A DNA stretch of 64,000 nt from an uncultured bacterium (GTDB lineage Bacteria; Cyanobacteriota; Vampirovibrionia; Gastranaerophilales; Gastranaerophilaceae): positions 1-64,000 of the forward strand of contig CACZFL010000003.1 in NCBI GenBank assembly GCA_902780525.1, written 5' to 3'. A program made the position numbers and the translations under genes. Positions within the stretch are counted from its first letter, which is position 1. Each line of letters begins with the position of its first letter. Shown here piece by piece: positions 17,689-25,531 of the stretch. Under the pieces are notes generated by a model. The model saw only the letters and a program-made list of their open reading frames with translations, was not told the origin of the DNA and ran no database searches.

Positions 17689-18768
17689 TTAAATATTTTT
17701 ATCTTTAACTACTTTTTGCAAGCCTTTCGGATGATCAACATTTCGTTTAAGTCGAAGTGCAACCTCAAGAGCTATCTGCTGGCAAACTAAAACATCAGCA
17801 AACATTTGCTGAATCTCGTTTTCACATTCTATATGAATGTTATAATCAGGTTTCAGCCTTTCGTCAGACGGCCCTATAATCAATAATCTTGGGTTATAGT
17901 CATCTTTTATTTTGTTTAAGTTAAAAACAGAGCGCTCAGATATTTTATCAACCGCAATATAAATAAGGGTTGATTTGTTATTGAGAACGGCAACGTGACC
18001 ATGCATAAACTCGCCCAATATTGCTGCGCTTATATTTTTATACGAAGTTTCTTTTGTTTTGAGAGCAGCTTCTTTTGCAAGAGAATAAGATATTCCGTCT
18101 GCCGTAATAATAATATTGTTTTCTTTTGCAAGTACTTTTGCAAGCTTCTTAATCTCATCTCTTCTTGCAAGAGCTTTTTCTAAAATAATCGGAAGATGGA
18201 TTAAAGACTCTTTATAGCTTTTTGTAGCCTCCGGACCGTGAACATTTTCAACGAGTTTAAGTGAAATCAAAATCAGGCAGAGCATTTGTGAAGTAAAGGA
18301 TTTTGTTGCAGCAATACCGTGTTCAACCCCTGCAAAACAGGCAACTTTGTAATCACACATTTTCCAGATGGTTGAAAGCTCGTTGTTAGTTATACAAAGA
18401 GTTGCAAGCGAAGTAGAATTCTTTACTTTTTCAACGGATTTAAGTGTATCACTTGTCTCACCTGACTGAGTGATAAAAATATACAGAGTATTTTCATCAT
18501 GCGGAATAACACTCTTTAGCAAAAACTCACTTGAGTAAATTGCTCTTGACTCAATTCCTGAAAACTTTTCCAGCAAATCAACCGCAAACCTTGCACAATG
18601 ATAAGAAGAACCGCTTGCAACAAGAACTATTTTCCTGATGTTTTGCGGAAGGTCGATTTTAATTTCTCCGCTTTCAGGGTTAATGTATTTCATCAAAATA
18701 TACGGAACTATTTTTTTCTGTTCAATAATTTCCTGTTCCATATTAGTTTGTTCTTTTTTCCAAAACAT
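17689..18768 (-). CDS. Double-SIS sugar isomerase, GlmS C-terminal-like
   Basis: A 359-residue protein with two SIS domains and no glutaminase domain. SIS1 carries ASGSSYHCARF and ITQSGETSDTL (phosphosugar binding) and EHGIAATKSFTSQ; SIS2 carries SLAKEAALKTKETSY and GEFMHGHVAVL. These align with the isomerase half of glucosamine-6-phosphate synthase, but the usual residues 1-240 are missing. It could be a glucosamine-6-phosphate deaminase/isomerase (AgaS- or NagB-II-like) or a FrlB-type deglycase. The ATG at 18768 follows a GAGAGAG site. No sugar transporter or kinase is adjacent, so the substrate is open. Confidence 0.85.
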   Translation of the reverse strand: MFWKKEQTNMEQEIIEQKKIVPYILMKYINPESGEIKIDLPQNIRKIVLVASGSSYHCARFAVDLLEKFSGIESRAIYSSEFLLKSVIPHDENTLYIFITQSGETSDTLKSVEKVKNSTSLATLCITNNELSTIWKMCDYKVACFAGVEHGIAATKSFTSQMLCLILISLKLVENVHGPEATKSYKESLIHLPIILEKALARRDEIKKLAKVLAKENNIIITADGISYSLAKEAALKTKETSYKNISAAILGEFMHGHVAVLNNKSTLIYIAVDKISERSVFNLNKIKDDYNPRLLIIGPSDERLKPDYNIHIECENEIQQMFADVLVCQQIALEVALRLKRNVDHPKGLQKVVKDKNI

Positions 18769-18834
18769 AAACACACTCTCTCTTTTTTATGTATTTATTT
18801 TATCATATATTTCAGGGTAAATAAATATAAAAAT

Positions 18835-19587
18835 TTATTCTATTACTACAATTTCCGGAATATCACAGAAACGAACATTTAAGAGGCTTGTGCCAAGTCC
18901 TCTTGTTACTATCATTCGGTTATTCGTTTCAGTAAAATCACCGCAGGAAAATTTTGTACCAAATTTTGACGGACAAATCAGCGCACCAAAAAACGGAACT
19001 CTTACCTGACCGCCATGAACATGCCCTGCCAAGATTAAATCCACATCTTCATCTACATCATAATAAATATCAGGTGTATGGCTTAATAAAATATTTGTTC
19101 TTTCTGTATTTTCCAGAACAAGTTTTATCTGAGAAAGACTAACTCTCTTATCCCCTACACCTGAAATCACAGTTCCGTCAATATTTGTACTTGAGTTATC
19201 AAGAACAATAATACCGCTTTTTTCCAAAGTGCTTTTTACTGTGTATTTATCAAAATTAATATCGTGATTTCCAAGAACTGTAACAATCGGAGCTTTTATT
19301 TTACCAAGCTCTTCCGCGATTTTTTCTATCGGCATTGTGTTTTTACCGCAGTGCCCTTTGATAAAATCACCACCTGACACTACCAAATCGGGGTTTAACT
19401 TGTTTATTGTTTTTACTATTCTTCTTAGCCTTAAAGTATCACGCTTTCCAAAATGAAAATCACTTGCAAAAACAATTTTTTTCCCGCCTAATCTGTCGGA
19501 TTTATAACGTTTTACAGTCAACAGCTCAGGCTCTATAAAAAAGCCCCACACAAATAATAGTAAAAGTACAATTCCTGCAATATACAT
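18835..19587 (-). CDS. YkuE-like metallophosphoesterase
   Basis: A 250-residue calcineurin-like phosphoesterase anchored by one N-terminal helix (residues 1-18). All metal motifs are present: ASDFHFG, GGDFIKG, LGNHDINFD, LLSHTPD and LAGHVHGGQVRVPF. This pattern matches the YkuE/YaeI group, some of which are membrane-associated and linked to lipid or cell-wall metabolism. The start codon overlaps the upstream TPR gene's stop (TAATG), so both are on one mRNA from the leaderless-type promoter at 20163-20191. Confidence 0.9.
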   Translation of the reverse strand: MYIAGIVLLLLFVWGFFIEPELLTVKRYKSDRLGGKKIVFASDFHFGKRDTLRLRRIVKTINKLNPDLVVSGGDFIKGHCGKNTMPIEKIAEELGKIKAPIVTVLGNHDINFDKYTVKSTLEKSGIIVLDNSSTNIDGTVISGVGDKRVSLSQIKLVLENTERTNILLSHTPDIYYDVDEDVDLILAGHVHGGQVRVPFFGALICPSKFGTKFSCGDFTETNNRMIVTRGLGTSLLNVRFCDIPEIVVIE

Positions 19588-20156
19588 TATCTGTTTTCCA
19601 TAAGTTTATTATAATTATCAATATACTGCTGAGCAAGTTTATCTTTTTTCAGTTCCTTATACACATAAGCTAAATTGTAATGAAACTCCGGAACATTCGC
19701 ATCATACATAATTGATTTATAAAAATATAATTTCGCTTTTATTAAATCGTTCAGCTTTAATGCAGTGCAGCCTATGTTATAACAAATATAAGGATTTTCC
19801 GGCTTAAGTTTATACGCTTTTGTATAATTTTCCATAGCCTCTTCGTATTGTCCGCGATCAAAATAATAGTTTCCTAAGTTATAATATGCTTTAAAGCACT
19901 TTTTATCTTTTTGTATAGCTTTTTTGTACATATAAACAGCGTCTTCCATCTTTAAAGAATCAGCCATTACATTACCCAGCAAGAGCCAGTCCTGTGCAGT
20001 TCTGTCTTTTTCGTTTATCTGCAATATCAAATCCATTGTCTTAACCTGATTGTTATCGCTGTAAAACGCCGTTGCCTGCTTTGACAACTCTGTCTTGTCA
20101 GCAAAACAAACCGCACAATTTAAAATCAAAAAAGCTGTTAAAATAAATTTCTTCAT
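19587..20156 (-). CDS. Secreted TPR-repeat protein
   Basis: A 189-residue protein with a signal peptide (residues 1-19, ending CFA) and about four tandem tetratricopeptide repeats: AQDWLLLGNVMADS, CFKAYYNLGNYYFDRGQYEEA, PYICYNIGCTALKLNDLIKA and PEFHYNLAYVYKELKKDKLA. TPR domains are protein-protein adaptors; the signal peptide places this one in the periplasm. It is co-transcribed with the metallophosphoesterase. There is no ribosome site; TATAAT ends 6 nt before the ATG. Confidence 0.85.
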   Translation of the reverse strand: MKKFILTAFLILNCAVCFADKTELSKQATAFYSDNNQVKTMDLILQINEKDRTAQDWLLLGNVMADSLKMEDAVYMYKKAIQKDKKCFKAYYNLGNYYFDRGQYEEAMENYTKAYKLKPENPYICYNIGCTALKLNDLIKAKLYFYKSIMYDANVPEFHYNLAYVYKELKKDKLAQQYIDNYNKLMENR

Positions 20157-20162
20157 ACCAAA

Positions 20163-20191
20163 ATTATAACCAAAAGTTGTTTAATAAACAA
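20163..20191 (-). promoter_or_regulatory. Leaderless-type promoter of TPR gene
   Basis: On the minus strand TTGTTT (20191-20186) and a perfect TATAAT (20168-20163) have a 17-nt spacer, and only 6 nt separate the -10 box from the ATG at 20156. Confidence 0.7.
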
Positions 20192-20197
20192 ACGAAG

Positions 20198-20815
20198 CTA
20201 TATTCCAAGTTTATATTTAATATTCTCCAAATGATATTTTAAACGTTTTAAAACATTAGAGCTCCAGTGATAACGTCTTTCATACATATAATCTCGTATA
20301 AAACCGTTATCCATATAAAATTTTTGTATATTCGGACTGATTTCAGAAAACAGGAATATATTACTGTATAATTTTTTTAATGATTTAAGAATTGATGAAC
20401 CGACATATTTGTAATTATTTTTACCATCACTGTCTACATTTATTGCATCAGGTTTTACCTGCAAGTGGTATAAAAAGTCTTCGTCAGGTATTCTATTATC
20501 CTTCCTCATTTCAGCAAGACCAAGAATTTTTTCAGGTACCAGTGTGTTAAATTTGTCTTTCTGAATTGTAAGCGCATATACTACAATCGGATTTTTGTCC
20601 ATCCAGCATGCTGCTGTTGCAATTTTTGATGCATATTTTGAATCTTTCCAGGTTGCCGCTGCCTCACCAACAGCTGAAATGTCGGAAGAATTTTTAGGGT
20701 CAAGCTTTACAAATGTTGCCTGACAATTAATAAAATTATTTGCTCTTTTATCAAATTTTTTAATATTGATTGTATTAATTGGTTTTGCACCAAAACCTAT
20801 TTTATCCATCCTCAT
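20198..20815 (-). CDS. GNAT-like acetyltransferase-fold hypothetical protein
   Basis: A protein of about 205 residues. The C-terminal third (VGSSILKSLKKLYSN... SPNIQKFYMDNGF) has the secondary-structure rhythm and final FYxxxGF motif of GNAT N-acetyltransferases, and the segment VVYALTIQKD...ILGLAEMRKD would be the central strands. The classic acetyl-CoA-binding Q/RxxGxG/A loop is poorly kept (KYVGSS), so activity is doubtful. The start is uncertain: GTG at 20851 is possible, but a TATAAC box lies between it and the ATG at 20815. The N-terminus DKIGFGAKPIN resembles other small proteins of this window. Confidence 0.5.
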   Translation of the reverse strand: MRMDKIGFGAKPINTINIKKFDKRANNFINCQATFVKLDPKNSSDISAVGEAAATWKDSKYASKIATAACWMDKNPIVVYALTIQKDKFNTLVPEKILGLAEMRKDNRIPDEDFLYHLQVKPDAINVDSDGKNNYKYVGSSILKSLKKLYSNIFLFSEISPNIQKFYMDNGFIRDYMYERRYHWSSNVLKRLKYHLENIKYKLGI

Positions 20816-20860
20816 ATCTGTTATAAAAACACTAAAAAAAATTTTTGTCACTTGTTAACA

Positions 20861-20891
20861 AAAAAACCGCCTTTAAAAAAGGCGGTTTTTT
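20861..20891 (-). terminator. Terminator of HEAT-repeat gene
   Basis: A 13-bp stem with A6CCGCC/GGCGGT6 (20861-20873 with 20879-20891) follows the HEAT-repeat gene on the minus strand and ends in six Ts. It also lies just upstream of the GNAT-like gene. Confidence 0.9.
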
Positions 20892-20907
20892 AAATACTGT
20901 TATTATC

Positions 20908-21762
20908 TTATACAGCAGCCGGTTTCTTTTGCTGAGTTGCACCAGGAATAGCCTGCCAGTTAGCTGCCATAATTTTCTTGAATGATTTAAGAGCTGTGTC
21001 TTCAAGTTCACCGAGTTCTTCTGCTTCCATAATAAGTTCTCTTAACGGAAGTAATGCTCTCTGGTCACGAAGTACGCCTAACGCAGCTGCTGCGCCTGCT
21101 CTTACCAAATCGTTTTCAGAACGGTTTTTCATAACATCAATTAATGCAGGAACTGCTTTTGTATCGTTTAATTTACCTAAAGAAGTTACTGCATAAATTC
21201 TTACGTTAACCCATTCGTCATATAACATGTTGATAATTTTATCAACGCATTTTTTGTTTCCGATTTCACCTAATGCTCTTGTTGCATCACATCTTACGTT
21301 AACTTTTTCATGGTCTAATGATTTCATTAAAGCATCTGTTGCAACATCACCGATTTCAATTAAAGCATCTGTTGCTGTGATACAAACCTGAGAGTTTTCA
21401 TCATTAAGAGCTTCTACAAGCGGTTCAACAACAATTTTGCCGCCTAATCTGCCTAATGCTCTTGCAGCACGAACTCTTACGTCAACGTTTCTGTCTTCTC
21501 TTAAAGATTCGATTAAGTGTTCAGTAGCTTTTGAATCGCCAAGCTCACCCAAAGCACGAGCAGCGTATAAACGAACTGAACCGTTTTTGTCATTTTTAAG
21601 AACATTAATTAACGGTTCAACAGCTTTTGAATCACCCATTTCACCGAGAACACGGGCAGCATTATAACGTACTTTTTCAGAACTTGAACCCATCAGGTCG
21701 TTAATAAGTTCCTGAAAAGTTTTCTTTACTTGTTTCTTTTTGCTGTTTACTGTAATTGTCAT
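20908..21762 (-). CDS. PBS-lyase-type HEAT-repeat protein
   Basis: A 284-residue protein made almost entirely of about seven 31-residue HEAT repeats with the consensus VR-AA-ALG-lGD--AvepLi--L-D (for example VRYNAARVLGEMGDSKAVEPL and VRLYAARALGELGDSKATEHL). This is the E/Z- or CpcE-type repeat, used in cyanobacteria by phycobilin lyases but elsewhere a general protein-binding scaffold. A basic N-terminal stretch (residues 7-15) precedes the repeats. I choose the ATG at 21762 since GGAGG lies nine bases upstream; the ATG at 21777 has no site. The near-identical repeats suggest recent expansion. Confidence 0.9.
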   Translation of the reverse strand: MTITVNSKKKQVKKTFQELINDLMGSSSEKVRYNAARVLGEMGDSKAVEPLINVLKNDKNGSVRLYAARALGELGDSKATEHLIESLREDRNVDVRVRAARALGRLGGKIVVEPLVEALNDENSQVCITATDALIEIGDVATDALMKSLDHEKVNVRCDATRALGEIGNKKCVDKIINMLYDEWVNVRIYAVTSLGKLNDTKAVPALIDVMKNRSENDLVRAGAAAALGVLRDQRALLPLRELIMEAEELGELEDTALKSFKKIMAANWQAIPGATQQKKPAAV

Positions 21763-22052
21763 ACACTTTACCTCCAAATGTAAACATGATTATCTAACTT
21801 CTACACAGTTATATAAAGTATTATTTTTTTTTAAAATTGCTTTATCTTTCGGATTTGTTAAGTTTTTGTTACATTTAAAATAATTAATGTAATTTTTACA
21901 CTTAATCTTAGCTTTATTAATATATCATATTTTTACATTTTTGTGTCTGCTCTTGTGTATATTTTTACAAAAGTTAATTATTTTTATATTTGTGATATGG
22001 TTATAAATAAGATATATTCATAAAAACTGGCATTTACAAAATTTAATATTTA

Positions 22053-23699
22053 TTACTCACCAGGGATAGTAATACGAAACTCGCTTCCTTTATTTATTTT
22101 TGTTTTTACCTCGATTTTTCCTTTGTGTTTTTCAATGATTTTTTGCGAAATGGCAAGCCCTAAGCCTGTTCCAACGCCTACTCCTTTCGTTGTATATCCT
22201 AAATCAAAGATTTTTCCCGGTTCTTTTATACCGCAGCCTGTATCTTTAATTTTTACTATCAGATTTTTGTTTTTAAAATTTGTGTCAATAGATATTGTTC
22301 CTTTTTCTTTTATTGCATGGATTGCATTTTGAAGAATGTTCGTAAACACCTGATTCAACATATTCGGATAGCATTTTACCGGAGGCAGCTTTCCGTAGTG
22401 TTTAACAATATCTATGCGGTTCTTTGTTTCATGCCTTAAAAGTTCCAGCGTTAAATCCATTTCCTGATTTATATCAGCTTCCTGAAGTTCTGCTTCATCA
22501 AGCCTTACATATTTTCTCAGAGAGACAACAAGAAGATTTATTCTGTCTATCGCCTCTTTATCAATAGCATTTGCTTCTTGAAGGAGATCGCTTAATTCTT
22601 CATCTGTTATTTGTTTTAACAGCTTTTTCGCAATCTCGTTGTTGGATTTAATTGCAGCAAGCGGAGTGTTAATCTCATGCGCAACACCTGCAACAAGCTG
22701 ACCCAGAGATGCCATTTTTGCGGAGTTTATAAGCTGTAATTGTGTTGCTTTAAGTTCTTTCAGGGTTTTTCTTAAATCCGCAACCATTTGTTCATTCTTT
22801 TTGTACAATTTTGCCTGAATAATTGCATTACCGAGCTGAGATGAAACATCCTCAAGAACCTTCAGAGTATCTTCAAGTTTAACTTTTTGTTTTGTGGAAA
22901 GAACGATTACGCCTATAAGATTATTCAAATGGTAAACAGGAAGAATAATCCTTTGCACGTTTTCTTTAAACGGTTCTGCTTCATTATACTCTTTACGGCA
23001 GGTTACACAGGAAACTTTTCCGTCTTTTATACTTTCATTTACCCCTTTATCAAAGGATATAATATTATTAATTTCTTTTTTTGACAGCGATTCCTTTACT
23101 ACAAACTTTGAATCATGCGCTTCAGCATAATAAGCCCTGAATGCACCAAATAAACCTGACAGCTCGTTTAATGCCAGTTCAAGAATTACTGAAGTATCAA
23201 TAGAGCTTCTTATAATATTAGATATATTATTTAATAACAATAATTTTATTGCCTGATTCTGAGCCAAAAGCTGAAGTTTTGATGATGATTTATTTTCATT
23301 TTCAAGATAATCTATTCTTGTTTTATATGCCTGATTTTGTTTCTGAACAGACTGCAAATTAACATCTGCTGTAACATCTGACAATGTGATTATTGTATTT
23401 TTACCCCTTTTTGTAGAATACATATTAAAATATAAGTATTCGTTATTGGAAGTTTGATATTTAACATGCGCCGAAACATCTTCATTTGAACTAAATGCCT
23501 GAAATAGCGGTGAATAAACAGCCGTACTGTCTGCTTCAAGTGCAACAAAATCACAATCCAGTTTGTGGGAAAATTTTCTGACGTTTTCATAGTCTTTAAA
23601 AATACGCTTAAATACATTATTGGTAAAAACAGTTTCTTTGTTTTCACCAATAATCAAAACCGGTGTAATGAACTTGTTAAATAAATCAAACTTCCCCAT
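22053..23699 (-). CDS. Soluble sensor histidine kinase (PAS-GAF-HisKA-HATPase)
   Basis: A 548-residue kinase without membrane segments. Residues 5-110 look like a PAS domain, 150-300 a GAF domain with a CVTC pair at about 231-234, and a coiled-coil (300-335) leads to the H-box GVAHEINTPLAAI with phospho-acceptor His341. The ATPase domain has the N-box TNILQNAIHAI, G1 IKDTGCGI and G2 GVGTGLGLAIS, all intact. No response regulator is adjacent; the two NarL regulators at 43948 and 46266 are candidates. The promoter has TACAAT ending 6 nt before the ATG, so the mRNA is probably leaderless. Confidence 0.9.
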   Translation of the reverse strand: MGKFDLFNKFITPVLIIGENKETVFTNNVFKRIFKDYENVRKFSHKLDCDFVALEADSTAVYSPLFQAFSSNEDVSAHVKYQTSNNEYLYFNMYSTKRGKNTIITLSDVTADVNLQSVQKQNQAYKTRIDYLENENKSSSKLQLLAQNQAIKLLLLNNISNIIRSSIDTSVILELALNELSGLFGAFRAYYAEAHDSKFVVKESLSKKEINNIISFDKGVNESIKDGKVSCVTCRKEYNEAEPFKENVQRIILPVYHLNNLIGVIVLSTKQKVKLEDTLKVLEDVSSQLGNAIIQAKLYKKNEQMVADLRKTLKELKATQLQLINSAKMASLGQLVAGVAHEINTPLAAIKSNNEIAKKLLKQITDEELSDLLQEANAIDKEAIDRINLLVVSLRKYVRLDEAELQEADINQEMDLTLELLRHETKNRIDIVKHYGKLPPVKCYPNMLNQVFTNILQNAIHAIKEKGTISIDTNFKNKNLIVKIKDTGCGIKEPGKIFDLGYTTKGVGVGTGLGLAISQKIIEKHKGKIEVKTKINKGSEFRITIPGE

Positions 23700-23705
23700 A
23701 CAAAT

Positions 23706-23711
23706 ATTGTA
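23706..23711 (-). promoter_or_regulatory. Leaderless-type -10 box of histidine kinase gene
   Basis: TACAAT on the minus strand ends 6 nt before the ATG at 23699; TGGACA lies about 19 nt upstream as a possible -35. No ribosome-binding sequence precedes the ATG. Confidence 0.55.
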
Positions 23712-23799
23712 CCATATTTTACGGATTTTTTGTCCACATTAATACCTCTTTACAAGAGTTTTGATTAATAGTATTATTGAGTTAGAATCGGAGGAGATT

Positions 23800-25125
23800 T
23801 TGGCTGACAAATTTAAGATAACCGGCGGAGAAACATTAAGAGGGGAAGTATCAATAGGCGGAGCCAAAAACGCTGTATTAAAACTTCTTGCAGCTACAAT
23901 TTTGGTTAAAGGCTCAACAAAAATTTATAATGTCCCCAAACTTACGGATGTTGAGATTATGCTCAACGTTATATCTGATTTGGGTGCAAGCTGTATTTAT
24001 GATAAAGAAGAAAAGTCTGTTATAGTCAATGCTACAAACATTTCTTCGATTACCGCAAAGTATGAACTTGTCAGCAAGATGAGAGCATCCTTCATAATTC
24101 TCGGCGCTTTGATGTCCAGATGCCGTGAAGCTATTGTTGCACTTCCGGGAGGCTGTGCAATCGGAGAAAGAAGAGTTGACTTCCATATTAAAGGTCTTGA
24201 AGCACTCGGCGCAAAGATTAAAATAGAAAACGGATACGTACACGCAAAAGCATCAAAACTTGTCGGAACTGATATTTATCTGGATATTCCTTCAGTTGGT
24301 GCAACAGAGAACTTAATGCTTGCATCGGTTACCGCAGAAGGTTCAACACGTATTCAAAACGCAGCACAGGAGCCTGAAATAATTGATTTGGCGAACTTCT
24401 TAAATACATTAGGTGCAGATATTACAGGTGCCGGAACTTCTGAGATTATAATAAACGGAGTTAAGGCTGAAAGTTTACATTCTGTCGAATATACAACAAT
24501 CCCTGACAGAATAGAAGCCGGAACATTTATGGCTGCTGTTGTAGCCACAAAAGGCAAGGCAATTATTAAAAATGTCTATCCGGCACATCTTACTTTCTTT
24601 AATGACAAATTAATTAAGATGGGAGCAAATATTAAACTTATTGAACCCACAACAATAGAAGTAAGCTGTAAAAACAGATTAAACTCAATAAACTTTGTAA
24701 CCCAGCCCTATCCCGGATTCCCGACAGACCTTCAGGCAATAGCAATGACTCTATTAACTACTGCTAATGGTGTCGGTATTATTACGGAAAGCCTGTATGA
24801 AAACAGGTTTATGCAAGTCCCTGACCTCAGAAGAATGGGAGCTGATATTCACCAGGACAGAAACCACGCTATCATAAAAGGAGTTAAGAATCTCACAGGC
24901 GCAACAGTTGCTGCAAGCGACTTAAGAGCAGGTGCTGCACTCGTTATTGCAGGGCTTATGGCAAGCGGTGAAACTATTGTTGAAAAATTACACCATATCG
25001 ACAGAGGGTATGAGGATTTTGAACAAAAATTATCCGCTTTGGGTGCAAAAATTAAACGATATAGTGAAGAAAATACGGCAGAAGGAAATATGCCTTCCAC
25101 AATTAATATAAGGGGGATATTGTAA
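23800..25125 (+). CDS. murA: UDP-N-acetylglucosamine 1-carboxyvinyltransferase
   Basis: MurA transfers enolpyruvate from PEP to UDP-GlcNAc, the first committed step of peptidoglycan synthesis. The 441-residue protein shows GGAKNAVLKLLAA (catalytic Lys), the PEP-loop cysteine in PGGCAIGERRVDFH, and the late DLRAGAALVIAGLMASG. The start is TTG at 23800: GGAGGAG at 23790-23796 is perfectly spaced for it, and the upstream in-frame TTG at 23761 would add 13 unrelated residues. The stop overlaps the next ATG (TAATG), coupling it to the 111-residue gene. It is divergent from the histidine kinase gene, whose promoter lies in the shared 100-bp gap. Confidence 0.97.
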   Translation: MADKFKITGGETLRGEVSIGGAKNAVLKLLAATILVKGSTKIYNVPKLTDVEIMLNVISDLGASCIYDKEEKSVIVNATNISSITAKYELVSKMRASFIILGALMSRCREAIVALPGGCAIGERRVDFHIKGLEALGAKIKIENGYVHAKASKLVGTDIYLDIPSVGATENLMLASVTAEGSTRIQNAAQEPEIIDLANFLNTLGADITGAGTSEIIINGVKAESLHSVEYTTIPDRIEAGTFMAAVVATKGKAIIKNVYPAHLTFFNDKLIKMGANIKLIEPTTIEVSCKNRLNSINFVTQPYPGFPTDLQAIAMTLLTTANGVGIITESLYENRFMQVPDLRRMGADIHQDRNHAIIKGVKNLTGATVAASDLRAGAALVIAGLMASGETIVEKLHHIDRGYEDFEQKLSALGAKIKRYSEENTAEGNMPSTINIRGIL

Positions 25126-25460
25126 TGGCAACTTATAAAAGATGGTATGACCATGACCCTAAATTACTTGAAGTTATAGAACTCTTAAAAAACTATCAGG
25201 ATGAGCTCAGAGAACACGCTGTAGTTTTTCTGGACAAGCTTGAAGAAAAAGTTTCTCAGGAAGCTTTGGACAGATTTTATGACCTTGTTAAGCCGGTAAA
25301 CGGTGCGAGATGGTATGACAAAGACCCCGTTATATCAAAAACTGTCGAAATCTTACGAGTTGTTCCGCCGGAAGTTCAGTATGCCTGCGCAGAAAGATTT
25401 ATAGGTGCGCTCAAAGGCATGGGTATAGAATACGAAAGTGCAAACGGATTAGACAGTTAG
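25125..25460 (+). CDS. Conserved-looking small protein with internal duplication (111 aa)
   Basis: I do not recognise this family. It consists of two similar halves: RWYDHDPKLLEVIELLKNY (residues 6-24) and RWYDKDPVISKTVEILRVV (about 62-80), each followed by a helix (ELREHAVVFLDKLEE and EVQYACAERFIGALKG). The RWYDxDP motif is the hallmark. It is translationally coupled to murA through a TAATG overlap, so its amount is tied to MurA and a role near cell-wall synthesis or cell division is a guess from position only. No signal peptide or membrane segment. Confidence 0.75.
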   Translation: MATYKRWYDHDPKLLEVIELLKNYQDELREHAVVFLDKLEEKVSQEALDRFYDLVKPVNGARWYDKDPVISKTVEILRVVPPEVQYACAERFIGALKGMGIEYESANGLDS

Positions 25461-25518
25461 TCTGCCGGTTCAGTTTGCCGTCTCTTTATATGCTAGTGCA
25501 AGAGTTTGTTTTATTTGA

Positions 25519-25524
25519 TATAAT
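25519..25524 (+). promoter_or_regulatory. Leaderless-type -10 box of mfd
   Basis: TATAAT (with upstream TG making an extended -10, TTTGATATAAT) ends 7 nt before the ATG at 25532. No ribosome site is present. Confidence 0.65.
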
Positions 25525-25531
25525 CTAGTTT

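Noticed and set aside
20816-20851. GTG start for the GNAT-like gene at 20851
   Set aside because: No ribosome site, and a TATAAC box lies between it and the ATG at 20815; the upstream codons do not look protein-like. Not fully excluded.
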